In this document: piece after piece, positions 19,148 to 27,032 of the stretch | Numbering within the stretch: the first letter of the stretch is position 1 | How the letters are laid out: the number at the start of each line of letters is the position of its first letter | Origin: Crossiella sp. SN42 | Lineage (GTDB): Bacteria; Actinomycetota; Actinomycetes; Mycobacteriales; Pseudonocardiaceae | Assembly (NCBI RefSeq): GCF_023897065.1 | Contig: NZ_JAMHIV010000035.1 | Coordinates: 1 to 64,000, forward strand | Direction: 5' to 3' | DNA: 64,000 nucleotides | Position numbers and translations under genes: made by a program | The notes under the pieces: model-generated | The model's input: only the letters and a program-made list of their open reading frames with translations | What the model was told of the DNA's origin: nothing | Database searches by the model: none

Positions 19148-19183
19148 TAGCTAAGAGGATTCCGATTGTTAGGCTTCCTCCTG

Positions 19184-19255
19184 CTGGGGTACCAGGACTC
19201 GAACCTAGACTAACGGAACCAGAATCCGTTGTGCTGCCAATTACACCATACCCCA
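19184..19255 (-). tRNA. tRNA-Gln (anticodon CTG)
   Basis: The minus strand gives acceptor TGGGGTA/TACCCCA, anticodon arm ACGGA-TTCTGGT-TCCGT and T loop GGTTCGAGTCC. The anticodon CTG reads CAG. It lies 36 bp upstream of tRNA-Glu in one unit. The gatCAB genes in this window explain how Gln-tRNA(Gln) is made when, as in most actinobacteria, there is no GlnRS. TAGTAT on the minus strand at 19322-19327 may be its -10 box. Confidence 0.96.
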
Positions 19256-19382
19256 TCAGCTGTCGGTCAACTCCAGGGGCCCCCGCGGGGGTCTCTGTCG
19301 CTGTCCTCCGTGCTGAGATGAATACTAGACCACGATCCCAGCGAATACCTAATCGACCCCCCGCGACCCCCTTTTGCCCAGC

Positions 19383-20132
19383 TCAACGCACCTCTACGGG
19401 CACCTCGGCGAGCTCGCACACCAACAGCTCCGGAAGCTCCTCCAGACCCCCGATGACCGACACCCGCTCGGGCAGCTCCGCCACCCCGGCGCCACTCCGA
19501 TCAAGCCACACGCCGTACATCCCGGCATCCCTGGCGCCGACCGCGTCAAGATCCAACCGGTCCCCGACGTGGACGGCCTGTTCCGGCGCGATCCCCAGCG
19601 CGGCACAGGTCGTGTGGAAGATCACCTCGTCCGGCTTGGCCACCCCGAGCTCACCCGCGATGACCACTTCCTCGAAGTACTCGGCCAGCCCGCAGTCGGC
19701 CAGCTTCACCCGTTGGAGGGCTCCGCTGGCATTCGTGATCGCGGCCATCCGCAGCCCGGCCCCGCGCAGCCACTCCAGGCAGGGTCCGGCGTCATCGAAG
19801 AGCCGCCAGGCGCGGCGCATGGCGGCCACCCGGCGTTCCTCGCGGGCAATTGCCTCGGTGTCGGAGATGAACTCACCGAGATCGGCGAAGAAGGTGCGGG
19901 AACGCTCCTTGCGCATGGTGTCGTAGTCGATCTCGCCGGCAATGAGGCGGGCCAACTGGCATTCGGTTGCGCGTTCCCAAGCGGCCCAGCCGTTGTCGTG
20001 ACCGAGTAACGCGGCCAAACCGAGCCGGGCCGAAGTCGCATAGTCGACCAGTGTGTCGTCGATGTCGAAGCACACTGCCCGGATTTGTCCAACCTTCTGT
20101 GAGGCAGGTTCGAACGCCAAGGCGGATGTCAC
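19383..20132 (-). CDS. HAD-superfamily hydrolase
   Basis: This 249-residue protein has the HAD nucleophile motif RAVCFDIDDTLVDYA, motif II AAITNASG, and motif III/IV AVHVGDRLDLDAVGARDAGM. The cap domain is alpha-helical (subfamily I), as in phosphoglycolate phosphatase-like or pyrimidine-nucleotidase-like (YjjG) enzymes. GTG at 20132. It is codirectional with, but 93 bp from, gltX. Substrate unknown. Confidence 0.88.
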   Translation of the reverse strand: MTSALAFEPASQKVGQIRAVCFDIDDTLVDYATSARLGLAALLGHDNGWAAWERATECQLARLIAGEIDYDTMRKERSRTFFADLGEFISDTEAIAREERRVAAMRRAWRLFDDAGPCLEWLRGAGLRMAAITNASGALQRVKLADCGLAEYFEEVVIAGELGVAKPDEVIFHTTCAALGIAPEQAVHVGDRLDLDAVGARDAGMYGVWLDRSGAGVAELPERVSVIGGLEELPELLVCELAEVPVEVR

Positions 20133-20225
20133 CCGGTGAGGTTAGACGCGTACCTGCCGTGTTCGATTCTGCTAAAGAGGTGACATTTGCCCGGCTGGCA
20201 CGGTCAAGTCAGTAATCCTGCGTAA

Positions 20226-21728
20226 TCAGGACGCGGTCGGCACGGCCTCCAGCGCCCGCTCCAGCCGCCCGAGCGAGCGGTCCCGGCCCAGCAGTTCGAG
20301 GGACTCGTACAGCGGCGGTGACACTGTGCGACCGCTCACGGCCACCCGCACCGGCGCGAACGCCTTGCGCGGTTTGAGCCCGAGCCCGTCGATCAGCGCG
20401 CCCTTGAGCGCGGCCTCGATCGCCTCGGTGCGCCACTCGGAAACCCCGGCCAGCGCCTCGACCGAGGCCCGCAGCACCGGCTCGGCGTCCGCGCCCAGCG
20501 CCTTGGCCGCGGACTCCGGCTCCACCGCGAAACTGTCTTCATCCGCAAAGAGGAACGCCAGCATCCCGGCCGCCTCGCCCAGCAACCCAACCCGCTCCTG
20601 CACCAACGGAGCAGCGCCGGCCAGCAGCTCCAGCTGCTCCGCGCTCGGCTCCGCCGGCAGCACGCCCGCCGCAACGAGATACGGCACCAGCCGCGCCCGG
20701 AAGTCCTCCGGCGCCAGCAGCCGCATGTGGCTGCCGTTGATCGCCTCGGCCTTCTTCAGGTCGAACCGCGCCGGGTTGGCCGAGACCTTGCCGATGTCGA
20801 AGGCCTCGATCATCTCGGCCATGGTGAACACGTCCCGGTCCTCGGCGATGGACCAGCCGAGCAGCGCCAGGTAGTTCAGCAGCCCCTCGGGCAGGAAACC
20901 GCGGTCCCGGTGGTGGAACAGGTTCGACGAGGGATCCCGCTTGGACAGCTTCTTGTTGCCCTCGCCCATGACGAACGGCAGGTGCCCGAACTCCGGCGTC
21001 CGCTCCGCCACCCCGATCCGCTTCAGCGCCGCGTACAACGCGATCTGCCGGGGCGTGGACGGCAGCAGGTCCTCGCCGCGCAGCACGTGCGTGATCCGCA
21101 TCAGCGCGTCGTCCACCGGGTTCACCAACGTGTAAAGAGGATCACCGTTGGCCCGCACCAGCACCTGGTCCGGAATGCTGCCCGCGGGGAAGGTGATCTC
21201 GCCGCGCACCAGGTCGGTGAAGGTGATGTCCGCATCCGGCATGGGCAGCCGCAGCACCGGCTCGCGGCCCTCGGCGCGGAAGGCGGCCTTCTGCTCCTCG
21301 GTGAGCGTCCGGTCGAAGTTGTCGTAGCCCAGCTTGGGGTCGCGCCCGGCCGCGCGGTGCCGCGCCTCGACCTCCTCCGGGGTGGAGAAGGACTCGTACA
21401 GCTCGCCGGCCGCGAGCAGCTTCTCGATCACCTCGCGGTAGATCTCGCGGCGCTGGCTCTGCCGGTACGGCGCGTGCGGGCCGCCCACCTCGGGGCCCTC
21501 GTCCCAGTCGAGGCCGAGCCAGCGCAGCGCGTCCAGCAGGGCCTCGTAGGACTCCTCGGAGTCGCGCGCGGCGTCGGTGTCCTCGATGCGGAAGACCAGC
21601 TTGCCGCCCTGGTTGCGGGCGTAGGCCCAGTTGAACAGGGCGGTGCGGACCAACCCCACGTGCGGGGTGCCGGTGGGGGAAGGACAGAAGCGAACGCGGA
21701 CCTCACTCACGGCGGAGAGGTTACTCAT
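20226..21728 (-). CDS. gltX: glutamyl-tRNA synthetase
   Basis: This class I synthetase charges tRNA-Glu and, being non-discriminating where GatCAB is present, also mischarges tRNA-Gln. The HIGH-like motif is in [20 protein letters not shown] and the KMSKS-like motif in [20 protein letters not shown]. The 500-residue length is normal. The ATG at 21728 and a GTG at 21710 ([10 protein letters not shown]) are both possible starts; neither has a Shine-Dalgarno. Placement by the Glu/Gln tRNAs and with gatCAB in the same window makes a coherent Glu/Gln charging set. Confidence 0.97.
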   Translation of the reverse strand: MSNLSAVSEVRVRFCPSPTGTPHVGLVRTALFNWAYARNQGGKLVFRIEDTDAARDSEESYEALLDALRWLGLDWDEGPEVGGPHAPYRQSQRREIYREVIEKLLAAGELYESFSTPEEVEARHRAAGRDPKLGYDNFDRTLTEEQKAAFRAEGREPVLRLPMPDADITFTDLVRGEITFPAGSIPDQVLVRANGDPLYTLVNPVDDALMRITHVLRGEDLLPSTPRQIALYAALKRIGVAERTPEFGHLPFVMGEGNKKLSKRDPSSNLFHHRDRGFLPEGLLNYLALLGWSIAEDRDVFTMAEMIEAFDIGKVSANPARFDLKKAEAINGSHMRLLAPEDFRARLVPYLVAAGVLPAEPSAEQLELLAGAAPLVQERVGLLGEAAGMLAFLFADEDSFAVEPESAAKALGADAEPVLRASVEALAGVSEWRTEAIEAALKGALIDGLGLKPRKAFAPVRVAVSGRTVSPPLYESLELLGRDRSLGRLERALEAVPTAS

Positions 21729-21807
21729 CCGATAGGTGGTTGACGAACCGGTTGCCCTGGAGGAAGCTGAGTTTATTCAACAGGCGTTGAAAAGAGGGGT
21801 GATCACC

Positions 21808-23043
21808 ATGACTGACACCAGGGACTGCGTCGTGATCGGCGGCGGCCCGGCCGGGATGGTGCTGGGGCTGCTGCTGGCCCGCGCGGGGGTGCGGGTGACG
21901 GTGCTGGAGAAGCACGGCGACTTCCTGCGGGACTTCCGCGGCGACACCGTGCACCCGTCCACGCTGACGCTGCTGGACGAGCTGGGCCTTGGCGAGGAGT
22001 TCGCCAAGGTGCCGCACCGCCTGGTGGACCGGCTGCAGGTGCAGCTGGACACCGGGCTGGTGCCCATCGGCGACCTGCGCCACCTGCGCCCGCACCCGCA
22101 CATCGCGTTTGTGCCGCAGTGGGACTTCCTCGACTTGATGGCCGAGGCGGGCCGCCGCGAGGCCGGGTTCGAGCTGCGGATGAACACCGAGGTCACCGGG
22201 CTGATCCGGGAGAACGGCCGGGTCACCGGCGTGCGCTACCGGGACCGGGACAGCGGCACGGCTGGCGAGTTGCGGGCCGGGCTGACCGTGGCCTGCGACG
22301 GCCGCAACTCCCTGGCCAGGACCGCGGCCGGGCTGAGGACCAGGGAGTTCGGCGTGCCGATGGACGTGTGGTGGTTCCGGCTGCCCCGCCACGAGGACGA
22401 CCCGGCCGGGGCGATGGGCCGGTTCAGCAGCGGCCAGGCCGGCGTGCTCATCGACCGCGGCGAGTACTTCCAGTGCGCCTACCTGATCCGCAAGGGCTCG
22501 GACGCCCAGGTCCGCGCCGAGGGCGTGCAGGCCTTCCGGGACCGGTTCGCCGCCCTGCTGCCCTGGCTGGCCGACCGGATGGACACGCTGACCGCACTGG
22601 AGGACGTGAAACTGCTCGACGTCCGGCTGAACCGCTTGCGCCGCTGGCACACCGACGGCCTGCTGTGCATCGGCGACGCCGCGCACGCCATGTCGCCGGT
22701 GGCCGGGGTCGGCATCAACCTGGCCGTGCAGGACGCGGTGGCCACCGCCCGGCTGCTCGCCGCCCCGCTGCGCCGCGGCCGGGTCAGCACCGCGGACCTG
22801 GCCAAGGTGCAGCGCCGCCGGTGGTTCCCGACGGCGCTGATCCAGGGCGCCCAGCGCTTCATCCACAAGCGACTGCTGGGCCGGGTGCTGGCCGGCCAGA
22901 TCAACCCCGGCGGCACCGTGCCCAAGCCGATCCGGCTGCTGCAACGCTTCCCGCGCCTGCAGCGGATCCCGGCCTACCTGATCGGCATCGGCCCGCTGCC
23001 CGAGCACGCCCCGGCCTTCGCCCGCCGACCGGCCAAGCGCTGA
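21808..23043 (+). CDS. FAD-dependent monooxygenase/oxidoreductase (PHBH/UbiH family)
   Basis: This 411-residue flavoprotein has the N-terminal FAD motif CVVIGGGPAGMVLGLLLARAG, a DG motif (VACDGRNSLARTAAGL) and the GD motif CIGDAAHAMSPVAGVGINLAVQDA. It belongs to the class A aromatic hydroxylase-like group. It is inserted between gltX and the FAH-family gene relative to mycobacteria and is convergent with the latter. The ATG at 21808 follows GAGGGG. TTGACG at 21736-21741 could be a -35 element. Substrate unknown; antibiotic-tailoring, aromatic and detoxifying roles are all possible. Confidence 0.88.
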   Translation: MTDTRDCVVIGGGPAGMVLGLLLARAGVRVTVLEKHGDFLRDFRGDTVHPSTLTLLDELGLGEEFAKVPHRLVDRLQVQLDTGLVPIGDLRHLRPHPHIAFVPQWDFLDLMAEAGRREAGFELRMNTEVTGLIRENGRVTGVRYRDRDSGTAGELRAGLTVACDGRNSLARTAAGLRTREFGVPMDVWWFRLPRHEDDPAGAMGRFSSGQAGVLIDRGEYFQCAYLIRKGSDAQVRAEGVQAFRDRFAALLPWLADRMDTLTALEDVKLLDVRLNRLRRWHTDGLLCIGDAAHAMSPVAGVGINLAVQDAVATARLLAAPLRRGRVSTADLAKVQRRRWFPTALIQGAQRFIHKRLLGRVLAGQINPGGTVPKPIRLLQRFPRLQRIPAYLIGIGPLPEHAPAFARRPAKR

Positions 23044-23049
23044 GGCGGT

Positions 23050-23832
23050 TTACCTGGCGGCCACGGGGTTGGTCAGCGTGCCCAGGCCCTCGACGGTGAC
23101 CGACACCGTCTGGCCGGGACGCATCGGGCCGACCCCGGCGGGGGTGCCGGTGAGGATCACGTCGCCGGGCAGCAGGGTCATGATGTGCGAGATGAACTCG
23201 ATCAGCGCGGGCACGTCGTGCACCATCTGCGCGGTGTGGCCGTCCTGCTTGAGCTCGCCGTCGAGCTCGGTGCGGATCTCCACGTCGGCGGAGTCCAGGG
23301 TGGTCTCCACCCAGGGGCCGAGCGGGCAGAAGGTGTCGTAGGACTTGGCCCGGCCAAAACCGCCGTCGGCCTTCTGCTGGTCGCGGGCGGTGACGTCGTT
23401 GGCGATGGTGTAGCCCAGGATCACGTCCTTGGCCCGCGCGGCAGGCACGTCCTTGCAGGGGCGGCCGATGACCACGGCCAGCTCGCCCTCGAAGTCCACC
23501 CGCTCGGAGCTGGCCGGCAGCTTGATCGGCACGTTCGGGCCGATCACCGTGGTGGAGGGCTTGAGGAAGATGATCGGGCTGGCCGGGGCCTCGCCGCCCA
23601 TCTCCTTGGCGTGGTCGGCGTAGTTGCGGCCGACGCAGACCACCTTGCTGGGCAGCATCGGCGCCAGCAGCCGGACATCGGCCAGCGGCCAGCGACGGCC
23701 GGTCAGCTGGACCTGGCCGAAGGGGTGTTCGGCGATCTCCGCCACGGTCAGCGACTCGGGCGATCCGTTCAGGTCACCTTCGATCGAGACGAAGGCCATG
23801 CCCTCGGGGTGGGCTATACGAGCAATACGCAC
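23050..23832 (-). CDS. fumarylacetoacetate hydrolase-family protein
   Basis: This 260-residue protein has the FAH fold. VVCVGRNYADHAKEMGG, ERVDFEGELAVVIGR (metal Glu residues) and GYTIANDVTARDQQ (metal Asp) are clear, with LLPGDVILTGTPAGVGPM at the end. Relatives are fumarylpyruvate hydrolases or oxaloacetate decarboxylases. The mycobacterial syntenic gene is Rv2993c, adjacent to gltX; here the flavoprotein gene lies between. GTG start at 23832. Physiological substrate unproven. Confidence 0.92.
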   Translation of the reverse strand: MRIARIAHPEGMAFVSIEGDLNGSPESLTVAEIAEHPFGQVQLTGRRWPLADVRLLAPMLPSKVVCVGRNYADHAKEMGGEAPASPIIFLKPSTTVIGPNVPIKLPASSERVDFEGELAVVIGRPCKDVPAARAKDVILGYTIANDVTARDQQKADGGFGRAKSYDTFCPLGPWVETTLDSADVEIRTELDGELKQDGHTAQMVHDVPALIEFISHIMTLLPGDVILTGTPAGVGPMRPGQTVSVTVEGLGTLTNPVAAR

Positions 23833-23841
23833 GCCCCAACC

Positions 23842-24543
23842 CTACGACGAGCCCGCCGCGCCCGTCGGGGGACGTAGCACGTAGCCGGTGCGCGGGATGG
23901 TGTGGATCATCGGCTCGCGCCGGGCGTCGACCTTGCGGCGGAGGTAGCTGATGTAGGTGGGCACCACCGAGTCCTCGCCCGCGTAGTCGTACTCCCACAC
24001 GTGGTCCAGGATGTGCTGCTTGGTGAGCACCCGGTTCTGGTGGGTGAGCAGGTGCCGCAGCAGCCGGAACTCGGTCGGGCTCAGGTCCACCCTGGTGTTG
24101 TCCCGGTGCACCAGGTGCGCGTCCTCGTCCAGCTCCAGCCCGGCGCAGCACAGCAGCGGCGAGCCGTGCCCGCTGCTGCGCCGCAGCTGCGCGCGGCAGC
24201 GGGCCACCAGCTCGCCGAGGCTGAATGGTTTGCCCAGGTAGTCCGCGCCGGGCACGGACAGTCCGGCGATCTTGTCCTGGGTGTCCTCCCGGCCCAGCAG
24301 GAACAGCACCGGCACCTGGCAGCCGAACCGGGCCAGCTCCTCGCCGACCGGCCCGCCCGGTCCCCTGGACAGCCGCAGGTCGAGCACCAGCAGGTCCGGC
24401 CGCCGACTCAGGCCCATGGCCAGCGCCGCGCCCGTGGTGCCCGCGACCTCGGCCTGGAACCCCGCCCGGCGCAAGGCGTTGGCGGCCAGGTCGGCCAGGT
24501 AGTGCTCGTCGTCGACGACCAGGATGCGCGCGCCCTCCGTCAT
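23842..24543 (-). CDS. orphan OmpR-family response regulator with an altered receiver
   Basis: This 233-residue protein has a receiver domain (ARILVVDDEHYLADLAANAL, phosphoacceptor Asp in LLVLDLRLS, Lys in YLGKPFSLGELVARC) and a winged-helix DNA-binding domain (LSPTEFRLLRHLLTHQNRVL, VPTYISYLRRKVD, IHTIPRTGYVLR). The conserved switch Thr/Ser seems to be lost: PVLFLLGRED stands where the family has FLTARD. No histidine kinase is adjacent. ATG at 24543 chosen. Target genes unknown; the serine protease remnant and cimA follow downstream in the same direction. Confidence 0.9.
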   Translation of the reverse strand: MTEGARILVVDDEHYLADLAANALRRAGFQAEVAGTTGAALAMGLSRRPDLLVLDLRLSRGPGGPVGEELARFGCQVPVLFLLGREDTQDKIAGLSVPGADYLGKPFSLGELVARCRAQLRRSSGHGSPLLCCAGLELDEDAHLVHRDNTRVDLSPTEFRLLRHLLTHQNRVLTKQHILDHVWEYDYAGEDSVVPTYISYLRRKVDARREPMIHTIPRTGYVLRPPTGAAGSS

Positions 24544-24629
24544 CCGGACAGTGTCGGCCAACCGGGGCCGGGAAAGCGAGCGCGCCGCACAATCCTGTGT
24601 GGACTGCGCGGCGCGCGCTGCCGGTCCGG

Positions 24630-25121
24630 CTACCGGTCCTTGACGTAGTTGCAGAGATCCCGTGCCTCCGGGCCGAGGTACGGCCCGCGGTTCACCTTCT
24701 CCACGTTGGAACTGGTCACACTGATCACGTCACCGAGCCCGCTGGGCTGGTAGTTCCGCACGGTGAAGGAGGGCAGCCGGTCACCCCGCTGGTAGCCGGG
24801 GTGGTAGACGAAGTTCGAGGGCTGCGGGCCGAGCCGGTGCACGCAGTGCGCCGCGGTCAGCACCACCCGGCCGCTCGGGCTGTTGACCGAGCTGGCCGAG
24901 CACGCGCCGTTGTTGCCGTCGGAGAGGTCGTAGGTCAGCTTGCCGTTGGTCGTGGAGTACAACGCTTGCTCGGCATCAGGCCCCTGCGCGGTGACCGGCG
25001 CGACCGGACTGGCCAGTCTTTCCGGTCCTGAGGGCGCACTCTGTCCTCCCCTAGCTCGACTGCCAGCCCTCCCCGGGCCGCCGCCGAATGCTAAGCAGAG
25101 GCAGAAGTCGTTGTCCCGCAA
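24630..25121 (-). pseudogene. remnant of a secreted trypsin-like serine protease
   Basis: The translated stretch contains CSASSVNSPSGRVVLTAAHC, the catalytic His region of secreted trypsin/V8-like proteases, then FVYHPGYQRG, which normally opens the body of the domain. About 45 residues later it stops. The segments that should hold the catalytic Asp and the GxSGGP Ser are absent, and the C-terminal part (SVTSSNV...GPYLGPEARDLCNYV) resembles the family end, which suggests an internal deletion. There is no signal peptide, and the only start is a TTG inside the cimA terminator hairpin. I call it a decayed gene, though a truncated expressed protein cannot be excluded. Confidence 0.65.
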
Positions 25122-25136
25122 CGGGATCCGACTTCT
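25103..25136 (-). terminator. terminator of cimA
   Basis: AGAAGTCG pairs with CGACTTCT, and an inner TCCCG/CGGGA stem continues it. It begins 24 bp after the cimA stop codon and covers the only possible start codon of the protease remnant. U-tract weak. Confidence 0.6.
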
Positions 25137-25160
25137 CCCTAGAGGCAGAACGCTAGGCCA

Positions 25161-26810
25161 TCAGTGTGCGGCCAGGGCCTGCACGCGCATCGACTTGTGC
25201 GCCAGCGCGTCGCAGAGGGCCAGCCAGCTGGCCTCCACGATGTTGCCGTGCACGCCCACGGTGGTCCACTCGGTCTCGCCGTCGGAGGACTCCACCAGCA
25301 CCCTGGTCACCGCGTCGGTGCCGTGCTGCTCGGTGAGGATGCGCACCTTGTAGTCGATCAGCTCCACCGACTCCAGCCAGGGCAGGTGCGGCAGCAGCGC
25401 CTTGCGCAGCGCGGCGTCCAGCGCGTGCACCGGGCCGTTGCCCTCCGCGGTGGCGATCACTCGCTCGCCGCACACGTGCACCTTCACCGTGGCCTCGGAG
25501 ATCACCACGCCGTCCGGGCGGTGGTCGAGCACAACCCGGTAGGAGTCAAGGGTGAACGGCGGCGAGACCGTCTCACGTGGACCGTCCGAAGTGGACATCT
25601 CGCCGCGCAGCAGCAGTTCCAGCGAGGCGTCCGCGGCCTCGAAGGACCAGCCGCGGGCCTCCAGGTCCTTGACCTTGCGCACCGCGCGGGTGACCGCTTC
25701 CCCTTGGCCGGCCAGGTCCAGTCCGAGCTCTTTTCCCTTGAGCTCGATACTGGCCCGGCCGGCCATCTCGGTGACCAGGACCCGCATGCCGTTGCCGACG
25801 GTGACCGGATCGATGTGGTTGTACAGATCCGGGTCCACCTTGATCGCGCTCGCGTGCAGACCCGCCTTGTGAGCGAATGCCGCAGTCCCTACGTACGCCT
25901 GGTGGGCGTTGGGTGCGATGTTGGCGATCTCGGCTAGGGCATGGGAAACGCGGGTCAGCTCGGACAGCGCTGCGGCGGGTAGCACCGGCATGTCGAGCTT
26001 GGTCACCAGGTTCGCCACCACGGCGAACAGGTCGGCGTTGCCTGCCCGTTCCCCGTAGCCGTTCGCGGTGCACTGCACGTGGCTGGCGCCTGCCTGTACC
26101 GCGGCGACGCTGTTGGCCACCGCGCAGGCGGTGTCGTCCTGGCAGTGGATGCCGACCCGGAAACCGGTCCGCGCCACCACCTCGGCGACGGTCTTGGCGA
26201 TGCCCAGCGGGAGCTGGCCACCATTGGTGTCGCAGAGCACCACCACGTCGGCCCCGGCCTCGACCCCGGCGCCGAGCACGCGCAGCGCGCAGTCCGGGTC
26301 GTAGGCGTAGCCGTCGAAGAAGTGCTCGGCGTCCAGGAACACCCGGCGGCCCTCGCCGGTGAGGAAGGACACCGTGTCGGCGACCATCGCGGCCGCCTCC
26401 GCCACGCTGGTGCGCAGCGCGCGCTCGATGTGCCGCCGGTCGGACTTGGCCACCAGCGTGACCACCGGGGCCTGGGAGTCCAGCAACGCGCGCACCTGCG
26501 GGTCCGACTCGGCCCGGTTGCCCGGCCGCCGGGTGGCGCCGAAGGCGACCAGCGCCGCGTGCCGCAGCTCCAGCTCACCGGCGGCGGCGCGGGCGAAGAA
26601 CTCGGTGTCCTTGGGCATCGCGCCCGGCCAGCCGCCCTCGATGAAACCCACCCCGAGCGAGTCCAGCAGCCGGGCCACCGCGAGCTTGTCGGTGGCCGAG
26701 TACGTGACGCCCTCGCGCTGCGCGCCGTCGCGCAGCGTCGTGTCGTAGACGTGGAAGCTGTCGCCGAGCGGGGTCTCGGCCGGGCTGGTGCGGGTCACGG
26801 GGCGCTCCAT
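25161..26810 (-). CDS. cimA: (R)-citramalate synthase
   Basis: This enzyme condenses pyruvate with acetyl-CoA to citramalate, the first step of a threonine-independent route to isoleucine. The 549-residue protein has the HMGL-like TIM barrel (FHVYDTTLRDGAQREGVTYS, metal site GIHCQDDTACAVANS, QCTANGYGERAGNADL) and a C-terminal LeuA-type allosteric domain from about residue 400. The spacing AESDPQVRALLDSQAPVVTL is typical of CimA rather than isopropylmalate synthase. An Ile-rich leader ORF and intrinsic terminator lie upstream, strongly supporting an isoleucine role. LeuCD and LeuB, needed for the next steps, are in this window. ATG at 26810. Confidence 0.93.
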   Translation of the reverse strand: MERPVTRTSPAETPLGDSFHVYDTTLRDGAQREGVTYSATDKLAVARLLDSLGVGFIEGGWPGAMPKDTEFFARAAAGELELRHAALVAFGATRRPGNRAESDPQVRALLDSQAPVVTLVAKSDRRHIERALRTSVAEAAAMVADTVSFLTGEGRRVFLDAEHFFDGYAYDPDCALRVLGAGVEAGADVVVLCDTNGGQLPLGIAKTVAEVVARTGFRVGIHCQDDTACAVANSVAAVQAGASHVQCTANGYGERAGNADLFAVVANLVTKLDMPVLPAAALSELTRVSHALAEIANIAPNAHQAYVGTAAFAHKAGLHASAIKVDPDLYNHIDPVTVGNGMRVLVTEMAGRASIELKGKELGLDLAGQGEAVTRAVRKVKDLEARGWSFEAADASLELLLRGEMSTSDGPRETVSPPFTLDSYRVVLDHRPDGVVISEATVKVHVCGERVIATAEGNGPVHALDAALRKALLPHLPWLESVELIDYKVRILTEQHGTDAVTRVLVESSDGETEWTTVGVHGNIVEASWLALCDALAHKSMRVQALAAH

Positions 26811-26850
26811 GTGGCGGGTCGCACTATGGGTTTCGACAGTCGGAAGGCCA

Positions 26851-26883
26851 AACAAAAAGACCCCCCGCGAATGCGAGAGGTCT
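26851..26883 (-). terminator. intrinsic terminator (attenuator) in the cimA leader
   Basis: The minus strand forms an 11-position stem with two mismatches and a 4-nt loop, followed directly by TTTTTGTT. It ends 41 bp before the cimA start, so it can only act as an attenuator. Directly upstream, 26913-26923 and 26884-26894 can form an 11-bp stem (one G-U) that overlaps the last leader codons. Confidence 0.8.
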
Positions 26884-26910
26884 GCGCGCCGGGTGCTGGA
26901 GAGGCAGGCA

Positions 26911-26955
26911 CTACCCGACGCGCTCGTCAATAATGATCACGAACCGTGAAGTCAC
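26911..26955 (-). CDS. isoleucine leader peptide of cimA
   Basis: The 14-residue ORF reads MTSRFVIIIDERVG, with three consecutive Ile codons (ATC ATT ATT) and a Val just before. An internal GTG would give MIIIDERVG. It stops 27 bases before a terminator hairpin that precedes cimA. This is the classic layout for ribosome-mediated transcription attenuation by isoleucyl-tRNA supply. No Shine-Dalgarno is visible, so initiation may be leaderless or nearly so. The call rests on codon content and context. Confidence 0.75.
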   Translation of the reverse strand: MTSRFVIIIDERVG

Positions 26956-27032
26956 GGCGTCGATGCTGCCACAACCCGGCCCTGAATATCCAGGACCCGG
27001 ACGAGTGCTCCCAGATCCCGGGAACCCCCAGC

